The notes: generated from the sequence alone by a model not told the origin. DNA of 64,000 nucleotides from Arenicola marina (GCA_964019135.1 OZ025257.1:42115798-42179797), one strand, 5' to 3'. Positions 1-9,483 are shown, numbered from the stretch's first letter. Translations and numbers: made by a program.

Positions 1-1189
1 ATGACTAAAATCACTGGGAGCTTTGACATTGACAATCGGACTCCCATTGTTTGTCGGGAGAGAGGCGGGGTGTGGGGAGGTAATGGGGGGGAGTGGGGGG
101 TGGGGGGGGGGCAGTGTCCCGATCGACCGAAGGGTCATGTTTTGCAACGTGTTTCGGATCCTGTTCAACAGATTCCTGACAAGGACATGACGGATAAATC
201 AATCCCTTTGACCTTAGACAGATGTAACAAGTCAGAGATTTATTGACTTCGGACAATGACTCCACCGCTGAAGGGTGGGAGGGAGAGCGGGGGGGGGGGG
301 GTGCAGATTCAGCGGTGCCCTGGGTGTATAGGAGCCATATGTCTCAGAGGCCTTGCCACGCACACAATACACAGCACAGACACATCGGCTGGCCTAGAGG
401 TCACAAGCACCCAGAACGAGGCTGCATTGCTTCCCTATTATTGCCAATGTTCGCGAAGGCGGAGACAAACCCTTGTGTCCGCACTATGTGTTGGTGTTCG
501 ATAGATTGTGTGGGTGTTATAGCCGTTATACCGTGAATCCTTTGCCAGCATTAGAAAGTTAAGAACCGTTTCTTCCTTGCTTAATGTGGACCAGCGATGT
601 GGGTTACCCACACAGGTGGCAGGGGTGGAACCAGCCGGTACCGCCCGCTGTAACCCTGGCAACAACTGTCTTCAGGCACTGTGAGCGATAATAAAGGAGA
701 CTGCTATGATAGAAAAGGGTTGGTGGTGTAAGGGTGGGGGTGGAGGGTATGGGGTCGTTGGCAGGATGCTCAGAGCGGTTTGACATCTGGGAGGCATTAC
801 AACTTTCATCATACCACCCTCCTATGATTCTCCGCCACTTGATTTAGTCTTCAGCATGCCCTCCCCCGCCCCCCCCCGGACTCCCGGCCCCGCCCTCCTC
901 ACGTCAGGTGGGGTGCATACACATTTCCCTGGCTAGACCTGCACCCCCCCCCCCACCCACCCACCACCATAACAACCACACGATGGAGTTCAAACTGCCG
1001 CCTCCCCACTCGCCAAAGCGTTAGTGTGGATCGGATGATGAAGGGCTGGATTCGACACCTCTGCTTGTGGGAGGGGGGGGGGGGTGGACAGACGGGGGGG
1101 GAGATTAAACAGAGGGGTGGGCAGGTGCAATCTACATAGTTGGGGTCATAGTGCGGGGGTGGAGGGTGTTTGTGGTATCGATGATGTGG
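1..1189. other. Single-copy, GC-skewed DNA without a recognisable gene (probable intron)
   Basis: No open frame here shows a known domain. The short frames are products of G-rich or C-rich low complexity. The stretch holds several long homopolymer runs (G at 289-301, C at 944-954, G at 1073-1084). If the downstream exon at 5196 belongs to a gene whose homeodomain exon lies to the left, this stretch is intronic. That is inference, since no donor site of that intron is in the window. Confidence 0.5.
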
Positions 1190-1316
1190 AAGGAGGAGGC
1201 AGGGGAGGCAGGGGAGGTAGGGGAGGCAGGGGAGGCAGGGGAGGCAGGGGAGGTAGGGGAGGTAGGGGAGGTAGGGGAGGCAGGGGAGGTAGGGGAGGCA
1301 GGGGAGGCAGGGGGGC
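1190..1316. repeat. 9-bp G-rich minisatellite (AGGGGAGGY)
   Basis: About 13 tandem copies of a 9-base unit AGGGGAGGC or AGGGGAGGT are visible. The C/T position varies between copies in runs, so adjacent copies share the same variant. Because 9 is a multiple of 3, one strand reads as glycine-glycine-arginine repeats and the other as leucine-proline-proline repeats. These open frames come from the period and are not evidence of a protein. Four-G clusters every 9 bases make this a strong candidate G-quadruplex former. Confidence 0.9.
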
Positions 1317-1633
1317 GGAAGTCTTAGTGTAGACTGAGCGTGAACCAGTGGACGGGTCGTGTAATGGTCTTACAACACACTGTCTGTGCCTTTGTATAGT
1401 CACTGTGTATCCTTTATTGCAGTGATTAATTCGATCATTGGCTTCCTGAGTATTAGTTTAAATATAAATAAGTCAAGCTCAATTTAAATAATAACAATAA
1501 AAGATCTATTACTGCCACGTGTTGGGATCGCTCTGTCGGTATCAGAAAACTGCAATTAACACTTCACTATGGTTCAGTTCTAAGTTTTCAAAATGAATGA
1601 TACTACACCGCCAGATGATACACATATAAATAC

Positions 1634-1675
1634 TTTAAAATATATAAATATATATATATAAGTGTATATATATAT
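1634..1675. repeat. AT-rich TA microsatellite
   Basis: Imperfect (TA)n interrupted by AAA and GTG. It lies in the most AT-rich patch of the otherwise GC-skewed left part of the window. Confidence 0.8.
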
Positions 1676-2284
1676 GACATCTATAACCGCATAATAAAAA
1701 AAAACATAGTTGATCGATTTCTTTGAGCCGTATCAATTTGACGCATCATGGAAACGACTTGTGTCAGCGCGTTTAGTCGATCTGTTTTATTGTTCGCTCT
1801 GTGATGGACCCCCCCCCCCCCCCACCTCCCACTACGTCAATAACAGACTGTGTCTCTGTTTAAGGCCGCTGGGGTATGCCTCTGTTGGGTCGAGATCTGA
1901 CTTGATATTGCGCTCTGGGGATTGCTGTACCAGAGAGGAGGTCATATGTAGTCTACGGCACTTAAATTGTAATAGGGTTCTGTATATGATATCTCTATAT
2001 TTATTGTGTATTTTTTTAAATGCCAATAATAAATAAATATTGTTTACATAAAATATAAACGGATCGAAATTACATTAACTTTTTTGCTGATGTCATTAAG
2101 GGTTAATTATTTAGATTGGTTTGCTTCTCGACTGCCTCCCGTAAATGGCTTTACAGATGAGCTTGTTTGAGATCGCTCTCTGAAGTGTAAGTTTTAAGCC
2201 ACTTTCACACCCAACAGTGAGACAAAGAGAGGCTGGTTGAAGCTGTCCCCTGGGGCTGCTTATGTGTGGCTCGTCGGGCGCGGG

Positions 2285-2432
2285 AGGGGGCGGGGGTAAG
2301 GCTATGGGGTGGGGCTGTGGTGGTGGATAGGGGCGGGGGGTAAAGCTAGCGGGTGCAGCTGTGGTGGTGGTTAGAGACGGGGGGGTAAGGCCAGGGGGTG
2401 GGGCTGTGTTGGTGGTTAGGGGTGGGGGTGGG
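2285..2432. repeat. Degenerate 44/45-bp tandem repeat, about 3 copies
   Basis: The marker CTGTGGTGGTGG starts at 2315 and 2359, and a variant (CTGTGTTGGTGG) starts at 2404, giving spacings of 44 and 45. Each copy also has a GGGGTAA block and a GGGTG block. The copies have diverged clearly, so the repeat is older or less constrained than the large arrays. Confidence 0.75.
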
Positions 2433-2685
2433 GATTCTGCACTACGCAGGGTGGCATGTTGAGCACTCGTCAGGGCTACAACTGTCAGTCACTGTGATAG
2501 GCCAGGTCACCCAATGTAACTCGGAGCTCGCGTGAGAACGCGCCTCGAATGCAGACTTTTTTTTCTCATCTATCTTTCATTGGATCTTTGCCAACACGGA
2601 TTTCAAAGGTGTTTTCCTGCACTCCAATTCGAATTTCATGGGAAAATACTTAAATTGCCGTTTGAAAAGTAATGAACATTTTGCA

Positions 2686-2693
2686 TCACGTGA
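2686..2693. promoter_or_regulatory. Palindromic E-box TCACGTGA
   Basis: A perfect 8-base palindrome of the class bound by bHLH-zip factors such as USF and MITF. It is one of three recognisable motifs within 210 bases in the presumed intron. A single short match is weak evidence by itself. Confidence 0.3.
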
Positions 2694-2731
2694 CCTTTGC
2701 ATAGGGATATCGCGTTATAAAATGGTATTTC

Positions 2732-2739
2732 ATTTGCAT
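2732..2739. promoter_or_regulatory. Octamer ATTTGCAT (POU-type site)
   Basis: Exact reverse complement of ATGCAAAT, the POU-domain octamer. It lies 39 bases to the right of the E-box palindrome, just after a TTATAAAA stretch. Functional status is unknown. Confidence 0.3.
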
Positions 2740-2881
2740 AAGTGACGACTGCCGACCTCTGTGTACAGAGGGGACAACTTACACAAACAAAAAGCAAAAG
2801 CAAATGGACAGCAAAAAATATATAAAACTATAACGAAAACCTAACCGTTTATGTTGACCTATACCAGAGATGGCCTATGTG

Positions 2882-2889
2882 TGACGTCA
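2882..2889. promoter_or_regulatory. Perfect CRE palindrome TGACGTCA, with a nearby half-site
   Basis: An exact cAMP-response-element palindrome (CREB/ATF type), followed by CACGTCA at about 2894-2900. With the E-box and the octamer upstream it makes a small motif cluster that could be an intronic enhancer. Confidence 0.35.
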
Positions 2890-3528
2890 TTGTCACGTCA
2901 TTGTGGCGGTTTACGCACCGATTGTAGTAGCCTCAACGCATTTGTTCTGTCTGGGTTTGTCCCAACATTGGGGAGATTCAATTGACTATATATACAATAA
3001 TATGATCGCGCTGCTGACGACTTCGGCATTTTTTCTTTATGTGGGTGGGTAGCGGGGTTAGTGAGGGAATGGCGGGGGGGGGGGGGGTAGCGGCGGGGGT
3101 TAGGTGATGACGGCGGCTGGGGGGGGGTCTCCGTCCCCGTGGTATGCGCGGAGTTTCCTGAGCCTCCAGGTGGGCTGTGGCCGCTCACCACACCAACTAC
3201 CTTATGATAATAAACACCAGTCGGTCTGAGCCCCACCCACCGGGGTCGGGGGGGGGGGGGGTGAGGGGGGCTGTCAGAGAGTCATTAGGACTCTTAATGT
3301 CCGCCAGTTGCCATGTAAGGAGGTGCCTCCTGGCGAGACGGTTGTCAGTGGCCGGTGGCCGGCGCTAGCATGCCGTGTCCGCTCTCACATTCCTCTCAAC
3401 AGGTTTTTCCCGCCAAAAAACATGATAAAGAGCCGGATATCGTCTGCCTCGGACCGCGCAGTCAGCGATATGTTGCGTTGTTGTGCCCCCCTTACCCCCT
3501 ATACCCCTCCCACCCCTGCCACATCATA

Positions 3529-3559
<31 letters not shown>

Positions 3560-4085
3560 CCCTGGCGAGCGGCCGTTGTCACTGACGGAGTGACTCGGGC
3601 GGTTGACTGTCGGTGAAAGGAAGGTGGGGCTGGCAAGGTGCTGGGGCGGGGTGAGGACTGGAGGGTGGTGGGGGTGGGGGCATATGTCCGGCATTCTTCC
3701 GCGCGTGCTCACTGCCATATTAATTGGCGCAGTGACTCAAGACGCCGTGCAACATTATCATAGTTTATTGTATACAACACGATTACTTGGCAGCAAACGG
3801 TAAACGAACTCATAAAGATGTATTGAAAGCCCACGATGCCGTATTTATTAGTCTATTGTATTCAGTTCGGGGGAATTAGGCACCGGTTAGGAGTCAGATG
3901 CCAGCCCTGTGTTTACAGGCCTTACTCGCAAATTGCTCTGGAAAGGTGTCTGACTTTGAGCTCAAGAGTTTAAACATCCAATTAGAAGTACCAGAACAAG
4001 TTATTACATAATGACAAGTCATCAAATCAACTGCCCTTCCCCGTCCCCCTCTTTCACTGACAACGCGGCTCTCGCCCCCTCATTC

Positions 4086-4768
4086 GCCCCACCTCCTGCC
4101 CCACCTCCTGCCCCACCTCCTGCCCCACCTCCTGCCCCACCTCCTGCTCCAACGTCGTGCCCCACCTCTTGCCCACACCTATTGCCCTACCTCTTGCCCC
4201 CACCTGGTGCCCCACCTTCTACCCCACCTCTTGCCCAACCTCCTGCCCCACCGCCTGCCCCACCTCCTGCCCCACCTCCTGCCCCACCTCCTGCCCCACC
4301 TCCTGCTCCAACCTCGTGCCCCACCTCTTGCCCACACCACTTGCCCCACCTCTTGCCCCACCTCTTGCCCCACCTCCTGCCCCACCTCCTGCCCCAACCT
4401 CCTGCTCCAACCTCTTGCCCACCTCTTGCACACCTCTTGCCCCACCTCTTTGCCCCCACCTGGTGCCCCACCTCCTACCCCACCTCTTGCCCCGCCTCTT
4501 GCCCCACCTTCTGCCCCGACCTCTTGCCCCCACTTCCTGCCCCCACCTTCTGCCCCCATTTCGCGCCCCACCTCTTTTTTTTATTTTTTTTATTTTTTAT
4601 TATTTTTTTTTTCCATAATCGTACAGCGCCCCACCTCTTGCCTACCTCTTGCCCACCTCTTGCCCCCACCTCTTGCCCCCACCTGTTGCCCCACCTGTTG
4701 CCCCACCTCTTGCCCACCTCTTCCCCCCACCTGTTGCCCCCACCTCCTGCCCCCACCTCTTGCCCCCG
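4086..4768. repeat. 12-bp minisatellite (CCCCACCTCCTG / CCCCACCTCTTG)
   Basis: About 50 copies of a 12-base pyrimidine-rich unit, with some 10-, 11- and 13-base copies that move the frame. A T-rich tract at about 4572-4613 splits the array into a long left part and a short right part. Open frames on both strands (for example 4011-4772 on plus, reading as alanine-proline repeats) come from the stop-free unit and its near multiple-of-three period. The variants CCTCCTG and CCTCTTG occur in blocks, as expected when arrays expand by slippage or unequal exchange. Confidence 0.9.
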
Positions 4769-5195
4769 CTAAGCACACACCCCCGGATGTGGCCTGTCGC
4801 TTTGTTAACACAGCCGTATCTGCTGAGAGGCCTTCACAAAGGAAGCCTTGTGTCTTGTGACAGATCGAGCTCCCTACTCAACCTCCCCTATTGTCGCCCA
4901 CCGCCACCCGTCAATGGCGCGAGGTCGGCCTGATAAGTCAATGGGTTTAGTGGCCGGTAGTGCCCCCCCCTCCCCCCCGCCACCCCCGCCACCCCATCCC
5001 GCTGTCCCGTCTGGGATCGCCCCGCCCCCGGGAAGGTATTCAACTGGTGCCTTGATCTCTCGTAGGCCTGGTCTCATTGTTGTGTTCACCATTCGCGCTG
5101 GTGTTTGCCCAAGAACTATCAAACAGATCGGTAAATGTTAGGCGATATTATCAGTCAAACGGTAATATTTATTCTCTATTTCACTTCTGTTTCAG
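4769..5195. other. Intron end with splice acceptor before the Iroquois-like exon
   Basis: No gene is seen. The stretch contains a C-rich patch (about 4964-4997) and ends in a pyrimidine-rich tract, TTCACTTCTGTTTCAG-like, with the AG at 5194-5195. The open frame of the following exon extends left to 5135 only because no stop intervenes. The ATG at 5135 is in the intron and is not a credible start. Confidence 0.55.
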
Positions 5196-5948
5196 AAGCT
5201 TCTACGTCCAACGACCGCAGACCGAGAAGTGCAAGTATTGTGCCCATCACACCCCCTCCCTCACCCAAAAAGGACAAGAGCCAATCGCCGTCTCGCTCAC
5301 ATATATCCCGCCAATCAGCGGGCACGATACATCACTACGCGACGGTGTCGCCATCTAGTAGGACTTCCGGCCACTCCCCGCAGTCGGACGCTAAACGCCC
5401 GACAACGGACCCTCCCGCCAAACCCAAGATATGGTCCATCGCTGACGTCATGAATTCCAAGCCTTCCACGCCCGCCGCGGGTGGCGCTGCGAGCGGCAGC
5501 GGCGGGCGTCCCCCATTCGTGGACCGGATGAGCATGGGGCTGTCGGAGCGCCTGCACCCTGGGGGTCCCCTCCACGGGTCCTCCCCCCTCAGCGGCCACC
5601 ACGCCAGCCCCTACTCCCGCCACGGCCACCCCTCGGCCCAGGGCAGCGGCCTCGGCCACGTGCTGCTCCCTGGCGCCCAGGACGGACACTACGGGGTGGC
5701 CTTCTACCCGTACGGCCTGCCCCACCCCGCCGCCCACGCCGCCGCCCTCATGGCGTCCCAGCGTGGCGTACCACTCCCTGGACAGGGCAACCCCAGCCTG
5801 CTGGCGGCCGCTAACCACTCGGCCACCAAGGCGGACTACAGGGTGGGGCCGCGCCCCGGCAACAGCCTGTACGCCCGGCCCTCCCCACTCCACCCCCTGG
5901 GGGTGCCACCCCTGAAGGCCAGCCCCGAGCCCCAGGCGACAGACTCAG
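5196..5948 (+). CDS. Internal exon of an Iroquois-like (Irx) homeobox transcription factor, region C-terminal to the homeodomain
   Basis: A 753-base exon bounded by a strong acceptor (pyrimidine tract plus CAG at 5193-5195) and a donor (CAG|GTACGT at 5946-5954). Both junctions are phase 1 and the length is 251 codons. The protein is rich in serine, proline, glycine and histidine. It starts with SIVPITPPPSPKK, and near the middle carries KPKIWSIADV followed by a low-complexity glycine/alanine/serine stretch. A later FYPYGLPHP resembles the aromatic-proline patches of Irx tails. Iroquois proteins typically carry a KPKIWSLA-type motif downstream of the TALE homeodomain and acidic region, so the motif and its context support that family. 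The homeodomain itself is not in the window and must be in an upstream exon. High GC and codon bias toward C/G at third positions (about 5460-5940) agree with a real coding exon. Other developmental transcription factors with similar low-complexity tails remain possible. Confidence 0.65.
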
Positions 5949-6139
5949 GTACGTCACGCCACTGATGAGCAAAACTGATGATCTATTACATCAGAAAGGA
6001 ACAAAACCTGATCCTATATTTGTTGGAGGTTCAGTGCCCTCATGTAATCTTTTATGATCTTACTGTGATAGTCATTTATTATTATTGTGCTCTATTCCAG
6101 TGATGTTTTGTAATGTGTGTGTGTGTCTGTTTACTGCAG
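5949..6139 (+). other. 191-base intron between the two Iroquois-like exons
   Basis: Starts GTACGT and ends with a TTTACTGCAG acceptor at 6130-6139, after a GT-rich stretch (6114-6128). The intron is phase 1. Short length and clean splice sites support joining 5948 to 6140. Confidence 0.65.
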
Positions 6140-6222
6140 GTGTGACCCGCTTCTCCGCCCCTGGGGCGTCAACCTCCTGCTCGCCCACAGCATTCAAACC
6201 CGTAGCGCAGCGGCAGGCCTGA
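6140..6222 (+). CDS. Short terminal coding exon of the Iroquois-like gene
   Basis: Joined in phase 1 to the exon ending at 5948, the frame reads about 27 further residues, including SAPGASTSC and then TAFKPVAQRQA, and stops at TGA 6220-6222. A small last coding exon is consistent with the multi-exon layout of Irx genes as I know it. The exon may extend to 6242, where a second GTACGT donor sits 20 bases after the stop. In that case the rest of the 3' UTR would be in another exon, possibly at 7365. A different frame through 6140-6242 is also fully open but does not match the phase of the preceding exon. The family match of the tail is suggestive only. Confidence 0.55.
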
Positions 6223-6822
6223 CTGTGACGTCATCGAGACCGGTACGTCCCCACCCCCTCCCTCCTCCTTCCCTCCCACCCACCCACCCACGTTTCAAAA
6301 ATAGAGTAACGCGTCGTGTATTTGATTTTTTTGTTTTGTTTTGAGAAACGCTCTGGCACATAATACTGAACCAGTTGGGCTGTGCAATAATACATTTTGA
6401 GGTTAAATTATATAAAGGAACATGTGAAAATCTTGATGTGCTATCTATGTAACCCCCCTACCCCCCCCCCTCCCCCCCCCTGTATCCGCCTCTGGGTTGT
6501 CATGGATTAGCATTATGGATTGTCACTGACTGGCGTGGCAGGGACGGGGGTATGGCGGGTGGGGGGGGGGCATAGAAGCGGTATAAGTGGAGCCTGGGGA
6601 GGGGAGGGGGTAGACAGAGCATGGTTGCCGGGGGGTGGGTGGGGGGGGGGGGGGGTGAGCAGGTGTTGCTAAAGTTTAGGGATCACCGCTTGAGGGCGCC
6701 ACCTCCGTGCGTTACAGTGATTTAAAGGTTGCGTGAATTCAGGATATAAAGAAAATGGACTAAGAGAGATTAATTATCAAAAACAGCCACGGCGCCGGGG
6801 CTGCCGACAGGGAAACGGGCGC

Positions 6823-6880
6823 CCATCGGGCCATCGGGCCATCGGGGCATCGGGGCATCGGGGCATCAGCCCATCGGGCC
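6823..6880. repeat. 8-bp tandem repeat (CCATCGGG / GCATCGGG), 7 copies
   Basis: Three copies of CCATCGGG are followed by two of GCATCGGG, one degenerate GCATCAGC and one more CCATCGGG. It starts right after a CGCC-rich patch. Confidence 0.85.
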
Positions 6881-7280
6881 ACTGTGCTTGGGCCCATTGA
6901 TCCAGGGATCGATTTATTGAGCCTCGTCAGAGGTCAACGCTTTGACCTTGTCGCATGATGACAGACGTATATCGACACGCGGTTGCCATGGCGACGCACG
7001 CGCGATGGGTGCAATAGAGAGGGTGATGACTGACATTTCATGATGTGAAATGTTGTTCAATAGTCGTGTTGTTTCATATTGACGGGTAACTGGCCCCATG
7101 CTCACCCTATTCACGCCGTCAATAGATACACGGGGGAAATTGATTTGAAATGAACACACATTTTTATAGTAGTTCAATTGTTGGGGGGTGAACTGTAACT
7201 TCTCCAACGACTGTCAACACATGTATGATGAGGACGGTACTGGTTGAGATGTCCATTCATAGCCAGGGCCACTGGCCTGA

Positions 7281-7286
7281 AATAAA
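7281..7286 (+). terminator. Candidate polyadenylation signal AATAAA
   Basis: First AATAAA hexamer downstream of the Iroquois-like stop codon on the plus strand, 1.06 kb after it. A GT-rich downstream element is not obvious, so it is only a candidate 3' end for the isoform stopping at 6222. Confidence 0.3.
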
Positions 7287-7364
7287 CACGCCACAGCTGG
7301 AATCCACCAGTTCATCGACGCTATTTTGCCTCATTGTCAGTTTCTTTGTTTCATTTCTTTACAG

Positions 7365-7429
7365 AGAACCGACCAAGTGCACAGGTCGCTCTGAAAAGGG
7401 AGCTCCCGACTCGCCTATTCCGACATTAA
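7365..7429 (+). CDS. Possible alternative terminal exon of the Iroquois-like gene
   Basis: A strong acceptor precedes it: a T-rich tract (7341-7360) ending TTTCTTTACAG at 7364. Splicing from the phase-1 donor at 5948 would skip 6140-6242 and add about 21 residues (starting ENRPSAQVALKREL) to a TAA at 7427-7429. Alternatively, splicing from the donor at 6243 would make this a 3' UTR exon, since the stop at 6220 is only 20 bases before that donor and would not be expected to trigger decay. The sequence supports the acceptor better than the coding content. No family motif is visible. Confidence 0.3.
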
Positions 7430-8057
7430 AGTCACCGGCCACGAGACTCAAGACTGCGCAGCCAAACTTGACATTAACAGCCATGGAAACCACTGCTTGA
7501 CAATCAGATCCATGAAGCCAAACCAGAACATCCCAAGTCAAGAATCAAGATTATTGTGAATTATGACAATCATGAACCATCAACAGCAATCATCTCGCCC
7601 GAGACCAAGGGGGGGGGGGGGGGGGTGGGCAGGTGCTTGGGGAGTGTGTGCGTAAATTGCCGAACTAAATGACTATTTATAGATGACGCTTTGACTATCA
7701 ATTATATTAATTGTCAGTTGCTCGGACTGGACTGGAAACTCAAACAGCCTTATAAATAGGTATGGGACACATTATGTGTGTAAGGGACAAGCGCCCGACA
7801 AACAGTTAACAGTAGGACATTGTGGTAATTGTTCGGACCTCACCGTCACTGAAGGAAAAATTAGTTTTATGCTGAGTCATTGAACGCGTCGCTAGTTATC
7901 GTGTCATTTCGGTGTTTCCTTAGAGACTAAAAACCGGAAGTGTCCTTTGTATGACGTATGACATTCTGTTAACTGGAATGTGAAAGGCTGTGATTATGTG
8001 GCGTATTCACCACGTGGCCTTAACGTGGATGTTAACGTTAAATATTAACGTGGATCT
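7430..8057. other. Single-copy DNA without a recognisable gene
   Basis: Contains a G run (7610-7625) and an inverted pair of homeodomain-type half-sites at 7699-7713 (CAATTA, three bases, TAATTG). It could be 3' UTR if the exon at 7365 is real. Nothing else is recognised. Confidence 0.4.
7699..7713. promoter_or_regulatory. Inverted TAATTG pair
   Basis: CAATTA and TAATTG face each other across TAT. TAATTG is a generic homeodomain core, and dimeric inverted sites are common in targets of homeodomain proteins. In AT-rich DNA such matches arise by chance. Confidence 0.2.
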
Positions 8058-8588
8058 GTATCCCATGTGGCGTGTATCTATGGCATCCCATGTGGCGTGT
8101 ATCTATGGCATCCCATGTGGCGTGTATCTATGGCATCCCATGTGGCGTGTATCTGGCATCCCATGTGGCGTGTATCTATGGCATCCCATGTGGCGTGTAT
8201 CTATGGCATCCCATGTGGCGTGTATTTATGGCATCCCATGTGGCGTGTATCTATGGCATCCCATGTGGCGTGTATCTATGGCATCCCATGTGGCGTGTAT
8301 CTATGGCATCCCATGTGGCGTGTATCTATGGCATCCCAGTAGGCGTGTATCTATGGCATCCCATGTGGCGTGTATCTATGGCATCCCATGTGGCGTGTAT
8401 CTATGGCATCCCATGTGGCGTGTATCTATGGCATCCCATGTGGCGTGTATCTATGGCATCCCATGTGGCGTGTATCTATGGCATCCCATGTGGCGTGTAT
8501 CTATGGCATCCCATGTGGCGTGTATCTATGGCATCCCATGTGGCGTGTATCTATGGCATCCCAGTAGGCGTGTATCTATGGCTTCCTG
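8058..8588. repeat. 25-bp tandem array, about 21 copies, with 9-copy higher-order unit
   Basis: The unit begins CATCCCATGTGGCGTG and ends TATCTATGG. Most copies are identical. A distinctive variant with CCCAGTAGGCG occurs at about 8334 and again about 225 bases later (8559), exactly nine units apart, so nine copies were probably duplicated together. One copy near 8153 lacks three bases. Because 25 is not a multiple of 3 but the unit lacks stops, frames up to 218 codons run through it. They are artefacts of the repeat. Confidence 0.95.
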
Positions 8589-9280
8589 CAGTGACCTGAC
8601 TGTCATGGCATCTTCACCAAGCGGCCTTTCAGACGATTATCGATAAATAAGTAAAATAAATAAAGGTGTATTTCTCTCCGATTTCATTCTGATGACCATT
8701 GATTACATTCAGTGTATACTTGGTGTATGTGACCGTCATATGAAGTGTATGAAAACTGTCATTCTTTTCGAGTATTTACTTGCTCTTCTTTATTTCACAT
8801 GATAGTAACTTGCTTCAATGCATTATATGGTGAAACGCTTGATTTCAATGGTATTATAAACAACTGGGGTTAAGTTCTGCCTGGCGTTAGACAACTCGTT
8901 GCGGTAACCTTGGTGACGAGAGGGTGCAGGGCCCCCCCCCCTCATCTGTCCCCGCCATCACTGCAGCATTTATAAATATATCATTCAGTTTGTGTCTCTT
9001 TGCACATATTTTCTCCATACTTGTCGTGCATTTAATATATGAATACGACACGCTCTGTCGTATTTCTATCTTGATACCTGTCGTATCACTCTCTTATATA
9101 TGGATATATCTTATTCTTTGTGTAGTTTATTTGTATTTTCTTTTACATAATCATGAATATAGTGCAATGTTTGCAGTTTTTATGGAAAATGGGTTATACT
9201 TTTGGACTTTATTTCCCTCTGTTTTTGCGGTTTCCTTAGCTACATGAATAAGCTCGTCGGCTTGGGTGTGTCGTCATAGA
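8589..9280. other. AT-richer single-copy DNA, no recognisable gene
   Basis: The open frame at 8924-9247 encodes a very hydrophobic, AT-biased peptide that begins within a poly-C run and shows no motif. I treat it as chance. AATAAA-like sequences occur at about 8653-8662. Confidence 0.4.
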
Positions 9281-9346
9281 CGCGACTTCCTGGATGTCCG
9301 TAAAGCCTTCGACACCCACACGGCGGCTGCCTTTGGTGCTTGGCGT
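9281..9346 (+). mobile_element. Short non-LTR retrotransposon reverse-transcriptase scrap (motif A)
   Basis: In one frame the sequence reads RDFLDVRKAFDT, closely resembling the LINE reverse-transcriptase motif A consensus (FLD-x-x-KAFD), where the first aspartate is catalytic. No flanking RT blocks, such as the YADD motif, are visible within the next 600 bases. It is on the same strand as the LINE ORF2 fragment at 11.58 kb, and the two could be separated pieces of one insertion. The match is only a dozen residues, so chance cannot be excluded. Confidence 0.4.
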
Positions 9347-9483
9347 TCAGCACTCTCCATCTCTATGTACCTGTACAGAGTTATTCCCTAGCAATGTGTA
9401 CAGCAGGCCATCATAACTGATGTCAACATCCACACATAATCAGAAGTAATAAGTACTCGACAGCTGTGGCTGTGGCGCTCCAG

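Larger units (their letters stand above)
1317..4085. other. Single-copy DNA, probable intron with regulatory-type motifs
   Basis: I see no coding exon in this 2.8 kb. It holds an AT microsatellite (about 1634-1675), a three-copy 44-bp repeat (2285-2432), poly-G/C runs and, between 2500 and 2900, a less repetitive patch containing an E-box palindrome, an octamer and a CRE palindrome. The frame at 1710-2036 shows no recognisable domain. Confidence 0.5.
6223..7364 (+). other. 3' UTR or last intron, with poly-G/C runs and an 8-bp repeat
   Basis: No coding frame of note. It contains C runs at about 6452-6480, G runs at 6561-6570 and 6641-6655, and the 8-bp repeat at 6823-6880. A possible polyadenylation hexamer is at 7281-7286. 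The minus-strand frame at 6914-7207 has no recognisable domain. Confidence 0.45.

Noticed and set aside
1084-1403. Glycine-glycine-arginine protein, resembling an RGG-box
   Set aside because: Produced by a 9-bp minisatellite. There is no neighbouring RNA-binding domain and no splice sites.
4011-4860. Proline/alanine-rich frames on plus and glycine-rich frames on minus
   Set aside because: Low-complexity 12-bp array. Several overlapping frames on both strands are open simultaneously.
5135-5195. ATG at 5135 as the start of the Iroquois-like protein
   Set aside because: It lies left of a strong splice acceptor. The residues between 5135 and 5195 look intronic, and the missing homeodomain requires an upstream exon.
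7990-8646. 218-codon plus-strand frame through the 25-bp array
   Set aside because: The unit has no stops and the frame cycles through all three phases of the same repeat. No other coding evidence.
8924-9247. 107-codon hydrophobic frame, possible membrane protein
   Set aside because: Begins in a poly-C run, is AT-biased like the surrounding intergenic DNA, and has no recognisable motif or splice context.
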